NCBI RefSeq assembly: GCF_000264995.1
Contig: NW_006767436.1
Coordinates: forward strand, 1,204,800-1,268,799
Direction: 5' to 3'
From: Punctularia strigosozonata HHB-11173 SS5
Lineage: Eukaryota > Basidiomycota > Agaricomycetes > Corticiales > Punctulariaceae
DNA: 64,000 nt
Shown here: piece by piece, positions 1 to 14,505 of the stretch
Layout of the letters: the number at the start of each line of letters is the position of its first letter
Position numbering within the stretch: position 1 is the stretch's first letter
Translations under genes and position numbers: made by a program
The notes under the pieces: generated by a model
The model's database searches: none
Told to the model about the DNA's origin: nothing
What the model saw: only the letters and a program-made list of their open reading frames with translations

Positions 1-1189
1 CAACCGACTCTGAGGTGAGCTACACGGGAAATGAGTCGCAGCACGGACGGGTGGACTCGGGGACAACACACATAGAGACATCTTAGGATAGGCGAGAGCC
101 GCGAACAGGCCTATGCAACATTGTCAGCTTTTCAACAAGGTGTTACGAAGCAGTACTAACCGAAGTCGCAACGGTTGAAGGCATCCTGAGCCCTCGGCTC
201 GAAGGCATGGAAGCTCTCGATCCAGGACTGCGACACATACTTCGCCTCCTGATAGTGGGGGTTAATTCTATGAGGGAAGGGCCAGTGTACAAGGGTGCGA
301 GGAATGCGGATGATTTTCTTCTGAGGGCGTCCCATATTGGCTGGGTGTGGGTGACCGACTCACCGACTTCGAACCAGCTTTATAGAGTCCCAAGGAGGTC
401 GACCGGTTCTTCAACCACATCGCAGGCGAGCCGCCGAACCTGGTGCCACCTGCTGGACGCGCTCACGGAGGGCGTGAACACTGTCGAGCTCTGAGTGGAC
501 CTACTCCAACGACATCGGCTTCGCGCAGCCGGGCTATATCCCACTAGTAACGTACATTGCAGACCAGAGCTCACCGCGCTCCGCAGGGCTACGTCACTGC
601 CGGTCGAGTTCACAGTGCGACTGTGCCCCAGGGTGAGCATCCCCAGCCGATGCTGCTCGTACACGCCGGACAGAAGCTGTGCGCGTTCCAAAGGCCTGAG
701 CGAGGATCCTACCCGATTTGGATGTGCATTACATTTCGCCGGCCAACTAGCGTCAAGCACGACTGACCCTAAGCTGGGTCTTAGGCTCACGGCAAACCGG
801 CAAAGAAATTTGAAATTACATCTTGTGCCAGCCGGTCCATCGCGTCGAGCAACCAAAACTTAGGCCTAAAATGGAAGTCCTCACATGACTCTCACATGAC
901 CTTCACATGACTCTACCCCTAATATAGCAAGTCCCCCTTTCTAGGATGCAGCCTTGCCCGGCGCTCTCGACGCGATGGCTCGGCTGGTTCAGGAGCCTGC
1001 CGGTCTGGCACTACCCGTGGCAATGCAGTGGCAATGCACAAGGTTGAGCCTGATTTCGCCGAGGTTCGCGAGGTAATGAGTCCCGTTTCGTAGTATTATT
1101 ACTCCAGGAACCCGTCGAGTGCGCCATCCTTGCAATACAAAACGAAGAGATAAAAGAGCAACATAAAAATGAAATGATACCAAAGTACG
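1..1189. other. Left-edge stretch with no recognised gene
   Basis: No gene could be modelled. Around 390-600 on the plus strand short coding-like pieces lie in different frames (for example KEVDRFFNHIAGEPPNLVP and WTYSNDIGFAQPGYIPLV), but they do not join into one product and I recognise no family. They may be the end of a gene lying to the left, or a decayed copy. A small tandem repeat lies at 881-913. The last ~280 bases are the 3' flank of the GH9 gene. Confidence 0.4.
881..913. repeat. Three 11-bp tandem repeats of TCACATGAC(T/C)(C/T)
   Basis: Three copies start at 881, 892 and 903, one helical turn apart. Each holds TCACATGA, the core of an E-box-like CACATG site. The array is about 280 bp past the stop of the GH9 gene. 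It could be a bHLH-type binding cluster for an unseen gene to the left, or a chance short repeat. Confidence 0.7.
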
Positions 1190-4248
<3,059 letters not shown>

Positions 4249-5742
4249 ATGGTCTTCAACTCCCTTCATCGTCTCCTCGCTCTCGCCGTCGCGATATCCT
4301 TCGCTGGACATGCTCTCGCCGCGCCTCACCGCCGCTCTACCCCGACTGCCGGTCAGTCTATCAACCTTGTCAAGAGCAGACCCAAGAGGTCGCTCGAAGA
4401 ATGGGGCACATGGGCCAAGGAACACAAGCAGTCGCTTGAAGTCAAATATGGGGGCAATAGCAACCAAAAACGAAGCGCATCCGGCACCAACTTCATCGTC
4501 AACCAAAACGCGGACTCGAGGTTCGTGCGCTCAAGATTCATGTTTCGCGTTGTTGGACTAACTCCCTCCTCTTGTTTTAGCTACTACGGCCAAGTCGCCG
4601 TAGGAACTCCGCCATCGTCTTTCAATGTCATCCTCGATACTGGCTCTGCCGACCTCTGGCTTGCCGACTCAAAATGCACCACGGGCTGCGCCGATGTTGC
4701 GACTTTCAACCACACCGCGTCCGAAACATTCCGCAATTTGTCGACTCCATTCGACATCACCTACGGCTCCGGCAGGGCCGTCGGCGGTCTGGTCGCCGAC
4801 ACCGTTCAGTTCGCCGATTTCGCCGTGGAAGACCAGGTCTTCGCCGTATGCGATCAAGTATCGCAGGGTTTGCTCAACAAGCCCGTCAGTGGCCTCTTGG
4901 GTCTTGGTTGGGCGCCCATCGCGGAGTCTGGCGCCGTACCGATTTGGCAGCAACTCGCAGGCCGTGGCCTCTGGGACGAGCCCGTCATGGCCTTCCACCT
5001 GACCCGCTTCCTCAACGACTCGAACGCTCAAGAGTTCGAGCCCGGAGGATCCTTCACCATGGGCTTTGCCAACAACTCTCTCTATGTTGGCGACATCGAC
5101 TATCAGCCCGTCCCGAGCAACGCCGTCTCGTACTGGATCCTCCCCCTCACCAACATCACTGTCCAAGGCGAGGTTATCAACATCCCCAGCGGCGCACCTT
5201 CTTTCTCCGCCATCGACACCGGTACAACCCTCATTGGCGCGCCCGAGGAAGAGCTCGCCACCATATTCTCCAAGATCCCCGGCGCCGAGCCTGGCAAGGA
5301 AGACTTCGAAGGCTACTGGACCTACCCTTGCAACACCTCCGTCAATGTCGAGCTCTCCTTCGGCGGTCGCTCGTGGGGCATCGACCCCGCGGACTTCAGG
5401 CTGACCCAGCTGAGCGAGGACCGGTGCCTCGGCGCGTTCTTTGCGCTCACCACCGAGGGCGACGGCCCCTCGTGGATTATCGGCGACACCTTCCTCAAGA
5501 ACGTTTACACCGTCTTCCGTTACTACCCGACCTCCGTTGGTTTCGCTGAACTCTCCTCGGAGGCTAGCCTAGTCAACAACGACCCGATTCCCAGCCCGAC
5601 AATCGTTCCAGTCGCCGCCAGCGTGAGGGCCACGACGGACTCGAAGGCTGGCACCATCACAAGCGCCGGATCGCTCCAGGTCGCGGTACCGCGCTTCCTT
5701 GCGCTCGGCAGCGTCATCCTGGGCGCTCTTTGTATTCTTTAG
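4249..5742 (+). CDS. Secreted pepsin-like aspartic protease (family A1), probable GPI anchor
   Basis: Secreted acid endopeptidase. Exons 4249-4520 and 4581-5742 give 1434 nt, 477 aa. A signal peptide (SLHRLLALAVAISFAGHALA) is followed by a basic propeptide to about residue 90. The two active-site motifs are VILDTGSADLW (Asp near 110) and SAIDTGTTLIG (Asp near 302), with the flap at DITYGSGRAVGG. A Ser/Thr/Pro-rich stretch and a hydrophobic C-terminus (FLALGSVILGALCIL) suggest a GPI-anchored form. I chose the ATG at 4249 because the signal peptide starts there; an in-frame ATG at 4084 overlaps a TATA-like box. The single intron is exactly 60 nt, has no stop and keeps the frame, so an unspliced message would add 20 residues just before the catalytic domain. 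Confidence 0.93.
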   Translation: MVFNSLHRLLALAVAISFAGHALAAPHRRSTPTAGQSINLVKSRPKRSLEEWGTWAKEHKQSLEVKYGGNSNQKRSASGTNFIVNQNADSRFVRSRFMFRVVGLTPSSCFSYYGQVAVGTPPSSFNVILDTGSADLWLADSKCTTGCADVATFNHTASETFRNLSTPFDITYGSGRAVGGLVADTVQFADFAVEDQVFAVCDQVSQGLLNKPVSGLLGLGWAPIAESGAVPIWQQLAGRGLWDEPVMAFHLTRFLNDSNAQEFEPGGSFTMGFANNSLYVGDIDYQPVPSNAVSYWILPLTNITVQGEVINIPSGAPSFSAIDTGTTLIGAPEEELATIFSKIPGAEPGKEDFEGYWTYPCNTSVNVELSFGGRSWGIDPADFRLTQLSEDRCLGAFFALTTEGDGPSWIIGDTFLKNVYTVFRYYPTSVGFAELSSEASLVNNDPIPSPTIVPVAASVRATTDSKAGTITSAGSLQVAVPRFLALGSVILGALCIL

Positions 5743-5944
5743 AGTAAAAACAACAACTTCTGTAGCGATAGCCAAACAATTTGTATCGATATTTGCTGAA
5801 TTGATGGAGTCAAATCCATGAATCTGAGAGCGCTCTGCGGACTCTAATCACGCGTGCTACAGCTGCTAGAAAGGAGTCCATCCATTCGTTTCTGCGTAAG
5901 ATCCGTGCTTACATAGGTAAAGACGTGAAGACTATACATTGCTC

Positions 5945-8900
5945 TTAGTAGACCTCTAGTACGTAACGCTCCTCTTCCTTCAGATCCTCTAAGTACGTTC
6001 CTGCGGATTCCTTATCCATACCGTTAAACTTCACCAAGGCGTCGCATAGCGCTTCGTAAATGTCGCCCACAGGCCAAGTCGGTCCGCAAAGGTAGAACAC
6101 GCCGTTCTCCTGGTGCAGCATGCGCGCGAGCGCCTCGGCGTCCTCCAGCATCTTGTGCTGGATGTACACCTTCTTGGGTCCATCACGCGAAAACGCAAGC
6201 CCGGCCTTGGTGATGGTGCGGTCGAGAATGTAAGCCTCGATCTCCTCGCCGTACAGGTACTCCTGCGACTGGTGGCGAGAACCGAAGTAGTAGTACACCG
6301 GCCCGACCGGGACCGACTGCGACGCGAGCCACGCGCGGTGCTGAAGGAAAGCGCGGAAGGGAGCGGCACCAGTCCCAAGACCGGCCAGTATCAGGGGTTG
6401 CATGTTGTCCGGAGGCAGCTTCATCACGCTTGGCTTGATCGACACTGTGACCTTCTGACCGATCTTGAGGCCCGATAGGTAGCGCGTGCATTGACCATAG
6501 CGCGGCGATCCTACAAAGAATGAACACGTTCAGCGACAACTTCGAAGGGGATGAGGTACCAGCTCACCGCTGGGGGTGACCCAGTCGACGGTTACGACGA
6601 GCAGATCGACGCGGTCGCCGACGACAGCTTGCGCACTGGCGATACTGTAATGCCTAGGCTTGATGTCCCCGATCAACTCGCAGAGCTTCTCGATGCTCGG
6701 ACGCGCACTCGGCCAGCGGCTGAGCACATCCGCGAACGTCACCGTGTCTTTCTCGCTCAGCTTCTTGAACGTGCTGCTGCCTTCAGGACTGCCAATGAAC
6801 AGCAGCGCGTACCGATCAACAGCCGTCGTCGCGTACTGCGCGAGGTCGGTATAGAATGCCTTCGGGGGCTTGCCGAACAGGTCGATTTGCTGCTGCAGCG
6901 CCTGGACGACCGTGCGGGTGTGCAGGCGCTCGCCGTCCGTGCCAGGAACGGGCAGCGTGATGACGCGGCCCGGGTCGATGCCGTACCACTTGCAAAACTC
7001 GAGCACCTCGCCTGCGTCATTCCAGCCGTGCACGCCAAGCGCCTCGCCGATCTCGTACTTGAGACCCGTACCTGCGGTGTCGAACTCGAGGTGGAAGACA
7101 TTGCGGTCGTACTCGAGCGGTGTCAGGCGACGATTAACAGTGCATGTCACGAGGAACGTTCTGTCCGGGAGCTCCGGGCGCAACGCAGGATGCTGCTCGT
7201 ACGACGATAGCGATGAAGGGACCACGGACTCAGGGGTGAACGAGGGTGAGAAGAGGAGATGCTTCGCGGCGTCGATCCAAGTGCCGAGACGGGCACCGCC
7301 GGCGGCGTCCTCTGATTCCACAACCGATGTTATGGCGGTGAACTGGAAATCTTTGAGCGCGGTAGGCTTCGCGCTCGCTTCTTCCTCGGACGGAGTTGGG
7401 ATGTCCACCTCAACGAGGGAGTCCCAAACGCGCGCGTTTAGCTCCTCCAAGCACAACTTGCCTGATTCAGGGCCGTAAACGCCTTTGGCGATCTTCAGAA
7501 CGGCGCTCTGAGTAGCCGCCTTGGCAAGGTACAAGCGCAAGAACGCAAGATGCACCGCCACGTTCTGGACGGCGTCCAGGTTCCCTGCGCCGGAGCCGAC
7601 GAAATCCTTGGCGAGGGCTTCGGTGTTGAGTATCACAACCCTCAGCTGCCTGTCGCGCACGATCGACAGAGACTCCACAGAGAGGCTACTGATCAGCTCG
7701 GCCGCCGACCAAGGACCGACGATTAGCACGGGCGAGCCGGGTCGGACGCTGTCCAACAATGCATGCGACTTCAGTAGCGTGGGCTCCAAAACCGCCACGA
7801 AGTCGGCAGCGGGGTCGGCCCCCCTAGACAAGGGGAAGAGAAACGGTATGGGGACCTTTTCGTCGGCCGCTGCCTTCGGTGCGAGCACTAGGCGCTGGGC
7901 AGTTACGCCGCCCGTCCTCGAGAAGATGTCGTGGTCAACAAGGAGACGCGCGCTGATGGCGGAATGCGATGCGAAGGTGTTTTGAACAAGGAGGGGGCTG
8001 GCTACAAGCGCTGATCCAGGCGTCGCAAAGAACAGCACGTTCTTGGCGCTCGGCGGCTGGAAACTCACCACCCGCTTAGGCGAATCAGGCAGAAGATTCA
8101 GGAGGAATATAGTGTATGCCGCTGGATTGGTGACAAATTCCTGGACGAGGGTAGGGACGACCCGCTGTGCTTTCACGATGGGTCCGGAGGTCGAAGGGTC
8201 AACCAGGGCAGCGAACACGTCATTGAAAAGAGATCCGTGCGCCGTGTCGGTGGCAACTTCGTCAAGTACATGGATATGCTGGACGCTGGATGGCAGGACA
8301 GCCTTGAGGGCGTCTTCATTCCACGGGCGGAGAGTGCGTACGGTGACAACACCGAAGCCTCCGGTCTGCTTCGCCAATGCCTGCGCGGCGAGGGCCAAGG
8401 GGCCGTTGGAGAGGACAACGACTGTGTGAGCCTCGCTGTCTCCTGCATAGTCGAAGAATTCGTATCCGGCCTCCTGGAAGGCTTTTGCAAGACTCAGTTT
8501 TTCGCTCACCACCGGAGAAGCGATGGGATGGCCTGTGAGATGTCAGAAAGCGTCGACCTTGATAGATCCAACGTCCACCCACTGATCTCCCTTGCAGAGC
8601 TGTAATTGTCGAATACGTGCAAGACGTGGTAATCGGTGACCCGGTACGCGAGGGCCGCAAGGGCGACCGTTTCCTGAGGGGACGCGGAGAGGATAACCGC
8701 GCAATCTGTGGGAAGAATGGGCAAAGCGGTCGACAGAGAAGCGAGGCTGGGGGACAGCGCGAGGGACCCGGACAGAGGGGATGTATTGGGCACCTGAACC
8801 ACCAGCCGGCTCGAAGGCGTCGGCGGAGGCAGCAATGTCAGAGAGTGCGCCATGGCCGCGACACCCGCTGGGGTCGTGTATGCCGTGATGATCGTGCTCT

Positions 8901-9234
8901 TCTCCGCATCTTTGCTCGTCCCTTGAGACAACCGGCCGACCAGGCTCAATCCGGCGCCATCCCGCGTCTGCAGTTCCACCACCGGCGCAGCGTCAGCGCG
9001 CGACTTGGACAAAGCCTTGGAGAGTCCACCGAAGCCGACTTGCTCTGCCAGGTCGTAGATGAAGACGGTGGCAGACGCATCCGAAGCCAGAGATTCCAGC
9101 GCGGCCGACGCGATGGTTACCCCGTTGCCGTCCGTACCCTTGACCGCTTTCAGCAGCGGCGAAGGAGGGGTCGACAGGAGGGTGCTTGCGGACGACGCTG
9201 GGCTCGAGCTGCGGGCCGACATGATGTGCACCAC
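5945..9234 (-). CDS. met10: Assimilatory sulfite reductase (NADPH) flavoprotein alpha subunit
   Basis: Passes electrons from NADPH through FAD to the hemoprotein subunit that reduces sulfite to sulfide, a step of methionine and cysteine synthesis in the cytosol. Exons 9234-8583, 8532-6568, 6510-5945 total 3183 nt, 1060 aa, the usual size for fungal Met10. The N-terminal half has the pyruvate:ferredoxin-oxidoreductase-like segment of fungal alpha subunits (HPIASPVVSEKLSLAKAFQ and onward). The C-terminal third is a ferredoxin-NADP reductase module: RTFLVTCTVNRRLTPLEYDRN, the FAD motif RHYSIASA, the NADPH motif GLGTGAAPFRAF, YYFGSRHQSQEYLY, and the terminal aromatic of YVLEVY. No separate flavodoxin domain is seen. 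Splicing at 8582/8533 restores the conserved SHPIASPVVSEKL. An alternative start lies four codons downstream at MSARSSS. It is divergent from the PB1 gene. Confidence 0.95.
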
Positions 9235-9897
9235 TCGACGATAGGCACGGCGTATGGTCGAGCTTGGGAATTGTGTGATTTTATTTCGCGCATTCTCGTG
9301 CGCAAGACTGTCGCCATCTCTCGGTCAGCCTGTCACGACTCGCGCGTTTGCTCGACGCAGATCACATGACGCTGTGACAGACCGTGACCGTGACGGCGCT
9401 CGTCAGGGTCGACCGGCTCATCGACGCCCCATCCAACCTCACGAGGATTCGTGAAAGCTGGAGGGACGGACGATGTTAACGTTTCCATTCATCGGCATCG
9501 GGAGATGGAACGGCAGCATCGATGATTCACCTCCAACGCGCCCAGGCCTATCGACTACGGACACCACATGCTCCTCACTGTGCTTGCTGTGCACGCGCGC
9601 TCACTGACCTGCCCGCAGCTTCACCTGGCTGACTCGTGTTCGCCCGATATAGCTCCTACAGCACGTCTGCACCTCGGGGGAGTGGCGTGGTCTGTTCGGC
9701 GACATTCGACGGCCCCCGTCATGGCCGCCGCTCCCAGCCGATGGCCGCCGTCGGCCGCCTGTAGATCCACCGAGCTTCAGCTTCAAGCTTCGCCGGTGAC
9801 TCCGCCAGGCAAGGCCGCCGCGCTATACTCGCCCCACAGCTCTACCCAGCTATAAAAGCACGCTCGAGGACGCTCCTGCCTCCACCATCTCCACGCA
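9235..9897. promoter_or_regulatory. Divergent promoter region, met10 / PB1 gene
   Basis: A 663-bp stretch between two divergent starts. TATAAAAG at 9851-9858 sits 40-47 bp before the PB1 ATG, a well-placed TATA box with a very short leader. ATCACATGACG near 9361 and clustered GTGAC elements around 9370-9400 may be regulator sites, but no factor can be assigned. No gene is seen. Confidence 0.6.
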
Positions 9898-11169
9898 ATG
9901 CCTTGCGACTTCAAGCTTATCAAACCCGACTCTCCTACGCGTCGCGCCAGCTTCCCCGACCCTCCTCGCTGGGCGGCACTTGCCGAGAGGATCGAACACC
10001 TCTACAACATCCCCGCGTCCAACGTCGGCGTCACTTACCGCGATTCCGACGGCGACGAAATCACTCTCAACACCGAGGATGAACTCGCCGACTTCTATCG
10101 CACCTCCCTTCGCGATGGCGAAGTCATCCGCTTCACCGTTCACGATCTCGGTTCATCCCGCCGGGACCGCTCGCAATCTCGTCCCCCGAACGTGGACGCC
10201 GGCGCCGATGACCCAGAGGCGAAGCAGATGGAGGAGGAGATGAAGGATCTCGTCAACGAGCTCAACGAGGCCGCTCGTTCTGCCGGCGAGGCCGTGCGGG
10301 AGGCTCAGGAAGCCGCTCGCAGTGCTTCCATGGCCGCGTCCGAATCCGCCGCCGGCGCTGCTCGTCAGGCCGCTCAGGCCGCTGCTCAAGCCGGCAATCA
10401 CGCCGCCGAGGCTGGCCGCCGCATGGTCGAGCAGGCTTCCCACCTCCTCCGCAACTTCAGCGCGTACAGCGCCAACACGATGCAGACTCCCTGGTCCGGC
10501 ATGTGGGACGCCTTCGAAGGCGGCCGTCGAGGTCGGGGCGGCGGACGTGGCGGACGAGGTCGCCACGGAGGTCACGGTCATCACATGCACGGCTTCTTCC
10601 CCTTCATGCCTCCTACGGGCCCTGGAGGACCGTTCCCGCCTCCCTTTCCACCTCCACCCGCGTTTGGTCCGGCACCCCCGACTCCCCCTCCCCCGCCACG
10701 CTCGTCCGACGCGATGGACGAGGACGGCACTCCCTCCGGCGGACCTCCTCCCCCCCCGCCCCCTCCGCCCGGCCCGCAGTTCAACGAGTACATTGACAGC
10801 ATACCCGCCATGTTCGCGGGGCCCCACGGACGCGAATTCGGCTTCGGGGGTCACGGCCCCCACGGACATCGTGGCGGTTTCGGCTTCGGGAGGAGGGGCC
10901 CCTTCGGCCCGGGCGGCGGTTCGTTCAGCGGACCTCCAGGCGGCTTTGGTCTCTATGGGGCGTACGAGTACGACACACCCGGCGCAGGTCCCTCCCGCCA
11001 CGGCTCCAGACACCGTCACCACCGCCACGGTCGACGGTCTCCGTCGCCTTCGTCACCGCCCACTCCCCCCAGCCCTCCTTCGCCCCCTTCGGGCCGGCCT
11101 ACGCCCCACCCTCATCCGCCCCCGCCTCCGCCCCCCGGTGGCTGGGAGGATCTCGGAGGGAAGCACTGA
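9898..11169 (+). CDS. PB1-domain protein with Ala-rich helix, RGG and proline-rich tail
   Basis: An intronless gene of 423 aa, unlike its intron-rich neighbours. Residues 1-85 look like a PB1 domain: FKLIKPDSPTRRASF, then the acidic OPCA-type segment YRDSDGDEITLNTEDELADF and a final beta-strand EVIRFTVHDL. PB1 domains pair with other PB1 domains in signalling and scaffold proteins. Residues ~105-185 are a highly charged then Ala-rich predicted helix, followed by an RGG/HGG stretch, proline runs of up to nine, and a second Gly/Phe/His-rich region. The strong codon bias and well-placed TATA box suggest high or inducible expression. The role is unknown; scaffold or condensate formation is an inference from composition. 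Confidence 0.85.
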   Translation: MPCDFKLIKPDSPTRRASFPDPPRWAALAERIEHLYNIPASNVGVTYRDSDGDEITLNTEDELADFYRTSLRDGEVIRFTVHDLGSSRRDRSQSRPPNVDAGADDPEAKQMEEEMKDLVNELNEAARSAGEAVREAQEAARSASMAASESAAGAARQAAQAAAQAGNHAAEAGRRMVEQASHLLRNFSAYSANTMQTPWSGMWDAFEGGRRGRGGGRGGRGRHGGHGHHMHGFFPFMPPTGPGGPFPPPFPPPPAFGPAPPTPPPPPRSSDAMDEDGTPSGGPPPPPPPPPGPQFNEYIDSIPAMFAGPHGREFGFGGHGPHGHRGGFGFGRRGPFGPGGGSFSGPPGGFGLYGAYEYDTPGAGPSRHGSRHRHHRHGRRSPSPSSPPTPPSPPSPPSGRPTPHPHPPPPPPPGGWEDLGGKH

Positions 11170-11463
11170 GACGTTTGCCCGAGCCTCAGCACCCCCACCC
11201 CTCAATGCGCTTCTTGGAGAAATTTGTAGGATATAAAAACGTGTCATTGACCATGTATGCCATTCCCTTGCTCGCATCGTACCTGGTACTCGTAAGTAGT
11301 CGTAAGTAGTTTGTAATAACGCCAGTATACCGGAACCATAAGATGCAATTTATACGCGTTTCAGCGCCAACGCCTGTCTGTACGTCCCTCCAAGAAGTGT
11401 AGTAGATTGAACAAACAATTCGCGTTACGCGTCTCTTAAGAACATCAATCCAGGATTACAACA

Positions 11464-13956
11464 CTAACGACCGGTATAACGAATTTCTAAGTAGCGTAAA
11501 GGCGGATATGTGACCTGGTAACAGACGTCAGCGTGAACGGAGACAATATGCGCCTAGATCACTTACAGCCGTGAATGCAGCAGCGAGCTCAAAGCCCATG
11601 TCACCGCCAACTGAGGGAGCAACAGTTCGTTAACTCACTGCGGCTGCAAAAGAACAACGACGGCTTACATGGTCCGAGATGTTTCGCCAACGGTCCGATG
11701 TACCAAACCTCGGCCATTCCGACCACCGCGCCAGCGACACCGAAGCAGCAAGCGAGGATACCAGCGATGCCGAGAGGCAACTTCGACGGCGAATCGTACG
11801 CCGTCAAGTCATACCCGCCGAGCCTTCCGTTCTTGCGCCTGAAGATGAAGTGCTCCTCGCACAGCACCACAAAGAAGAATGCCGTCCAGTAACCGAGAAT
11901 GGCCAGGAAGTTGGACAGAATCTGATACGTACATCAATCATGAGTCGAACAAAAAGGGGGAGATGGAAAAGGACAAACATCAGAGAAGTGCTCGCGGCCA
12001 GCAACACCAGCGACGGTATAGATTACAAATACCAGTATGGTCCAGATCGCTCGAGGAACAAGGGCGAACCATCTGGAGACATCGTTTCATCAGCGACAGG
12101 CAAATATCGTTGGAAAAGCAGGCTCACTTATGTAATGCTTGGATGGAAAGCGCCGCAGAGTACTGATGAGAGTGTAAGCATTTCCTGCCGTCGTTTGAAT
12201 CCGGGATTAACTAACTGTATTAGGTCTGGATTCGTACAGGTGAGCGTGCGTGCGGTTATGGTAAGGTGAGGAAGCTTACATGTTGTTCGCAATGACACTA
12301 AGCGCCAGCAGAACAAGCAAGAACTTGCCGAACCCGCCCCACGGCGACAAAACCTGGCCAATGAGACCACCGGTTCCGCCATCAGCGAAAGCGTTCACAT
12401 AAGCCTCGTTGGTGATCGTCATCAGGGTAGCGCCAAGGGAAACAATGAGCACGATGGGGATGAACAGCCCGAGCCACGTCAGGGTAAAGACATCTAACGA
12501 AACGATAAGTCAGGTCAGTTGCTCGGGTGTTGTTTCCGTCTCCCAAATAACGCACAGAGAGGGTTGATGTCTGCCGGTAAGCGCACGTTGTAGTCCGCGG
12601 CGACGGGAGCCCATCCAGAGCAGCTGGAGAAGATGATACCGCCGAACGACAACAAGTCGGCGCTGTAGTCTACCCCTCGGTCCTCGTTCGGCTTTTGCGC
12701 TTCAGGGTGGTACCCCGCATGTCCGCCAAGGCCGTAGATCATCATGAATATGATGAAGGTGACTATCCTGAACAATGCATGAGTAATTAATTAAGTTCCC
12801 GTGAGACGCGCTTGATCTCACCAAGCATAGCGCTCATAGTGGTGCAAGAAGTTGTAGCCAACGAAGCATACGAGCAATGAGCAAATGCCAATTATTATTA
12901 CACCGACCTGTGCGAGTAAACGTCACTCCTCAGTGCTCCTCGTCAAGGAAAAGGGTACTTACAACAAGTGGCAGATTATGATTGACAGCATGTAATGTCT
13001 GTCCGCCGAGAATTACTGGAAATCATTGAGTACTCAGCATGGTAGCACGGCGGTTATTGTTCGCACCTGCAATGACGCTGAAACCCAACTACACGAATCA
13101 TTGTCAGATTGTCTTTTTGGGTCCGTTTTGGCTACATGCCTGTGTAAGGATGCTGAGGGCGCGGGTCAGACAACGATTGTAGACCTTGGGGGTCTGTCAC
13201 TCACTTCAAAATGGAGAATATAGCACCGCCAACGTAGCCAACACTGTATCTCGTTATAACCATGGTCCTCAGCTGGAGAACGGCGTCAGATTGGATACGA
13301 TAGTGATCTCGTAAAGTGCTAGCACTCACTCCGGTTTGAGGCCCAAGTGTAGCTATGAATGCGGTGGTAGCGCAACCAATGGCAGCGAAGCCAATGATGA
13401 TGCCGATCGCGTGGGGTAACGTCTAGTGCGCATGCATAACTCAGATTCACGATGGGCGTGTACGCAGGCATGGCTTACAAGGGTATAGAACTCCTGAGCA
13501 AGGACACCGATCGGAACAGTTGCTATATCCGGTTGTCAGTAAAATACACGGGAACGACAGCGTGGAACTCACTCAGCACGCAATTGACACTGAACCACTG
13601 TAAATTCAGCCAGAGATCAGTATGTCGAAGTAAAATGTCTTGAGCGAAGGGCTCACCATCAGGAGGTTGTTCCATGAGTTCCTGTACGGAGGGTATGAGT
13701 GCCCAAGTTACATCCATATAGCAAGTCGAACTTGCCTAGGGGAACGTTCGTTTTCTGGTACACGCTCGACGCCTCTGGCCTCTACGCCCCTCTGGAAGAG
13801 GATATTCAAAGCCGTTCCGAAGGTACCAAAGCGGCTTGCAATGACGACTTCCGGAGCTTTCTCTTCCAACCGATCCGCAGGTAGTTCAGACGTCGTTACG
13901 CCCTCCACATCCTTGTACTGCTTCTCGGAGCCGTAGCTGGCGTTTTCCTCCGCCAT
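11464..13956 (-). CDS. Purine-cytosine permease (NCS1, Fcy2-like)
   Basis: Proton symporter for cytosine and purines in the plasma membrane. Eighteen exons join in frame (1563 nt, 520 aa): 13956-13736, 13681-13657, 13597-13573, 13522-13479, 13422-13330, 13272-13205, 13152-13140, 13088-13067, 13015-12963, 12907-12822, 12767-12556, 12493-12280, 12225-12216, 12162-12128, 12072-11979, 11921-11669, 11610-11567, 11514-11464. Family motifs: ERVPENERSPRNSWNN at the start of the membrane region, PHAIGIIIGFAAIGC, LGPQTGLRTMVITRYS, LNILTQLGFSVIAVILGGQ, SGWAPVAADYNVRLP, NNIPNTYSAALSIQALH, GREHFSDILSNFLAILGYW. Two microexons (13 nt at 13140 and 10 nt at 12216) supply residues of conserved motifs. Introns 13682-13735 and 13089-13139 require GC donors to stay in frame. 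The uracil phosphoribosyltransferase gene is immediately upstream on the same strand. Close homologues could also move other nucleobases. Confidence 0.93.
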
Positions 13957-14505
13957 GAGAACAGGAGGCGGTCGATGGCGAAAGACGAGCTAGCGAGGAA
14001 GAGTGGTGCAAGTCGTCAAGCTGCGGTGGAGTAGACTTTTGTACCCGCGGATTTGCCCAGGAACGAAATGCAGGAGAGCCCCATATGCTTCCAACGCCAT
14101 CAAAACCCACGATAAGACGGTCTGAGCATGAGGGGTGGGCTAAAAATAACTGGGTACTTTCATTCCGCCGGTGTGGTTCCGATCCCTGATGTTGCATCTC
14201 ATCTCGTGTTCAACACTCACATCTTGGATATCTATCAAACAGGCTCGAACTGCTGCTGCCGTCGCCACTACTATCAGCAACGACGGAATCTCCTCATATT
14301 GAACGTTTGATGCGAACGAATGCGACCCACAGAATGATGCATCGCACTTGAAACATATAGGGTTGCATTCGTACGGCCGAATCGACGAACTACAGTACGT
14401 ATACTCACAACGCACGTGGCCTGAGGCGCTAACGTCCATAACAGAACCCTGCGGTATAAAGCATTACTGTGCGAAAGGCACACGTCAGGACGGCCGAGAC
14501 CCAGG
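13957..14505. promoter_or_regulatory. Intergenic region between UPRT end and permease start
   Basis: A 549-bp stretch that should hold the terminator of the UPRT gene and the promoter of the permease. Short open frames on the minus strand continue from the UPRT 3' end but resemble nothing. No obvious TATA box. Confidence 0.4.

Noticed and set aside
4674-5549. A 291-codon open frame in another frame of the aspartic protease
   Set aside because: Arg-rich nonsense overlapping a clear protease with both active-site motifs.
10153-11028. A 291-codon open frame antisense to the PB1 gene
   Set aside because: GC-rich, strongly biased codons on the plus strand create long shadow frames; composition (Val/Gly/Arg-rich) fits a shadow and no family is recognisable.
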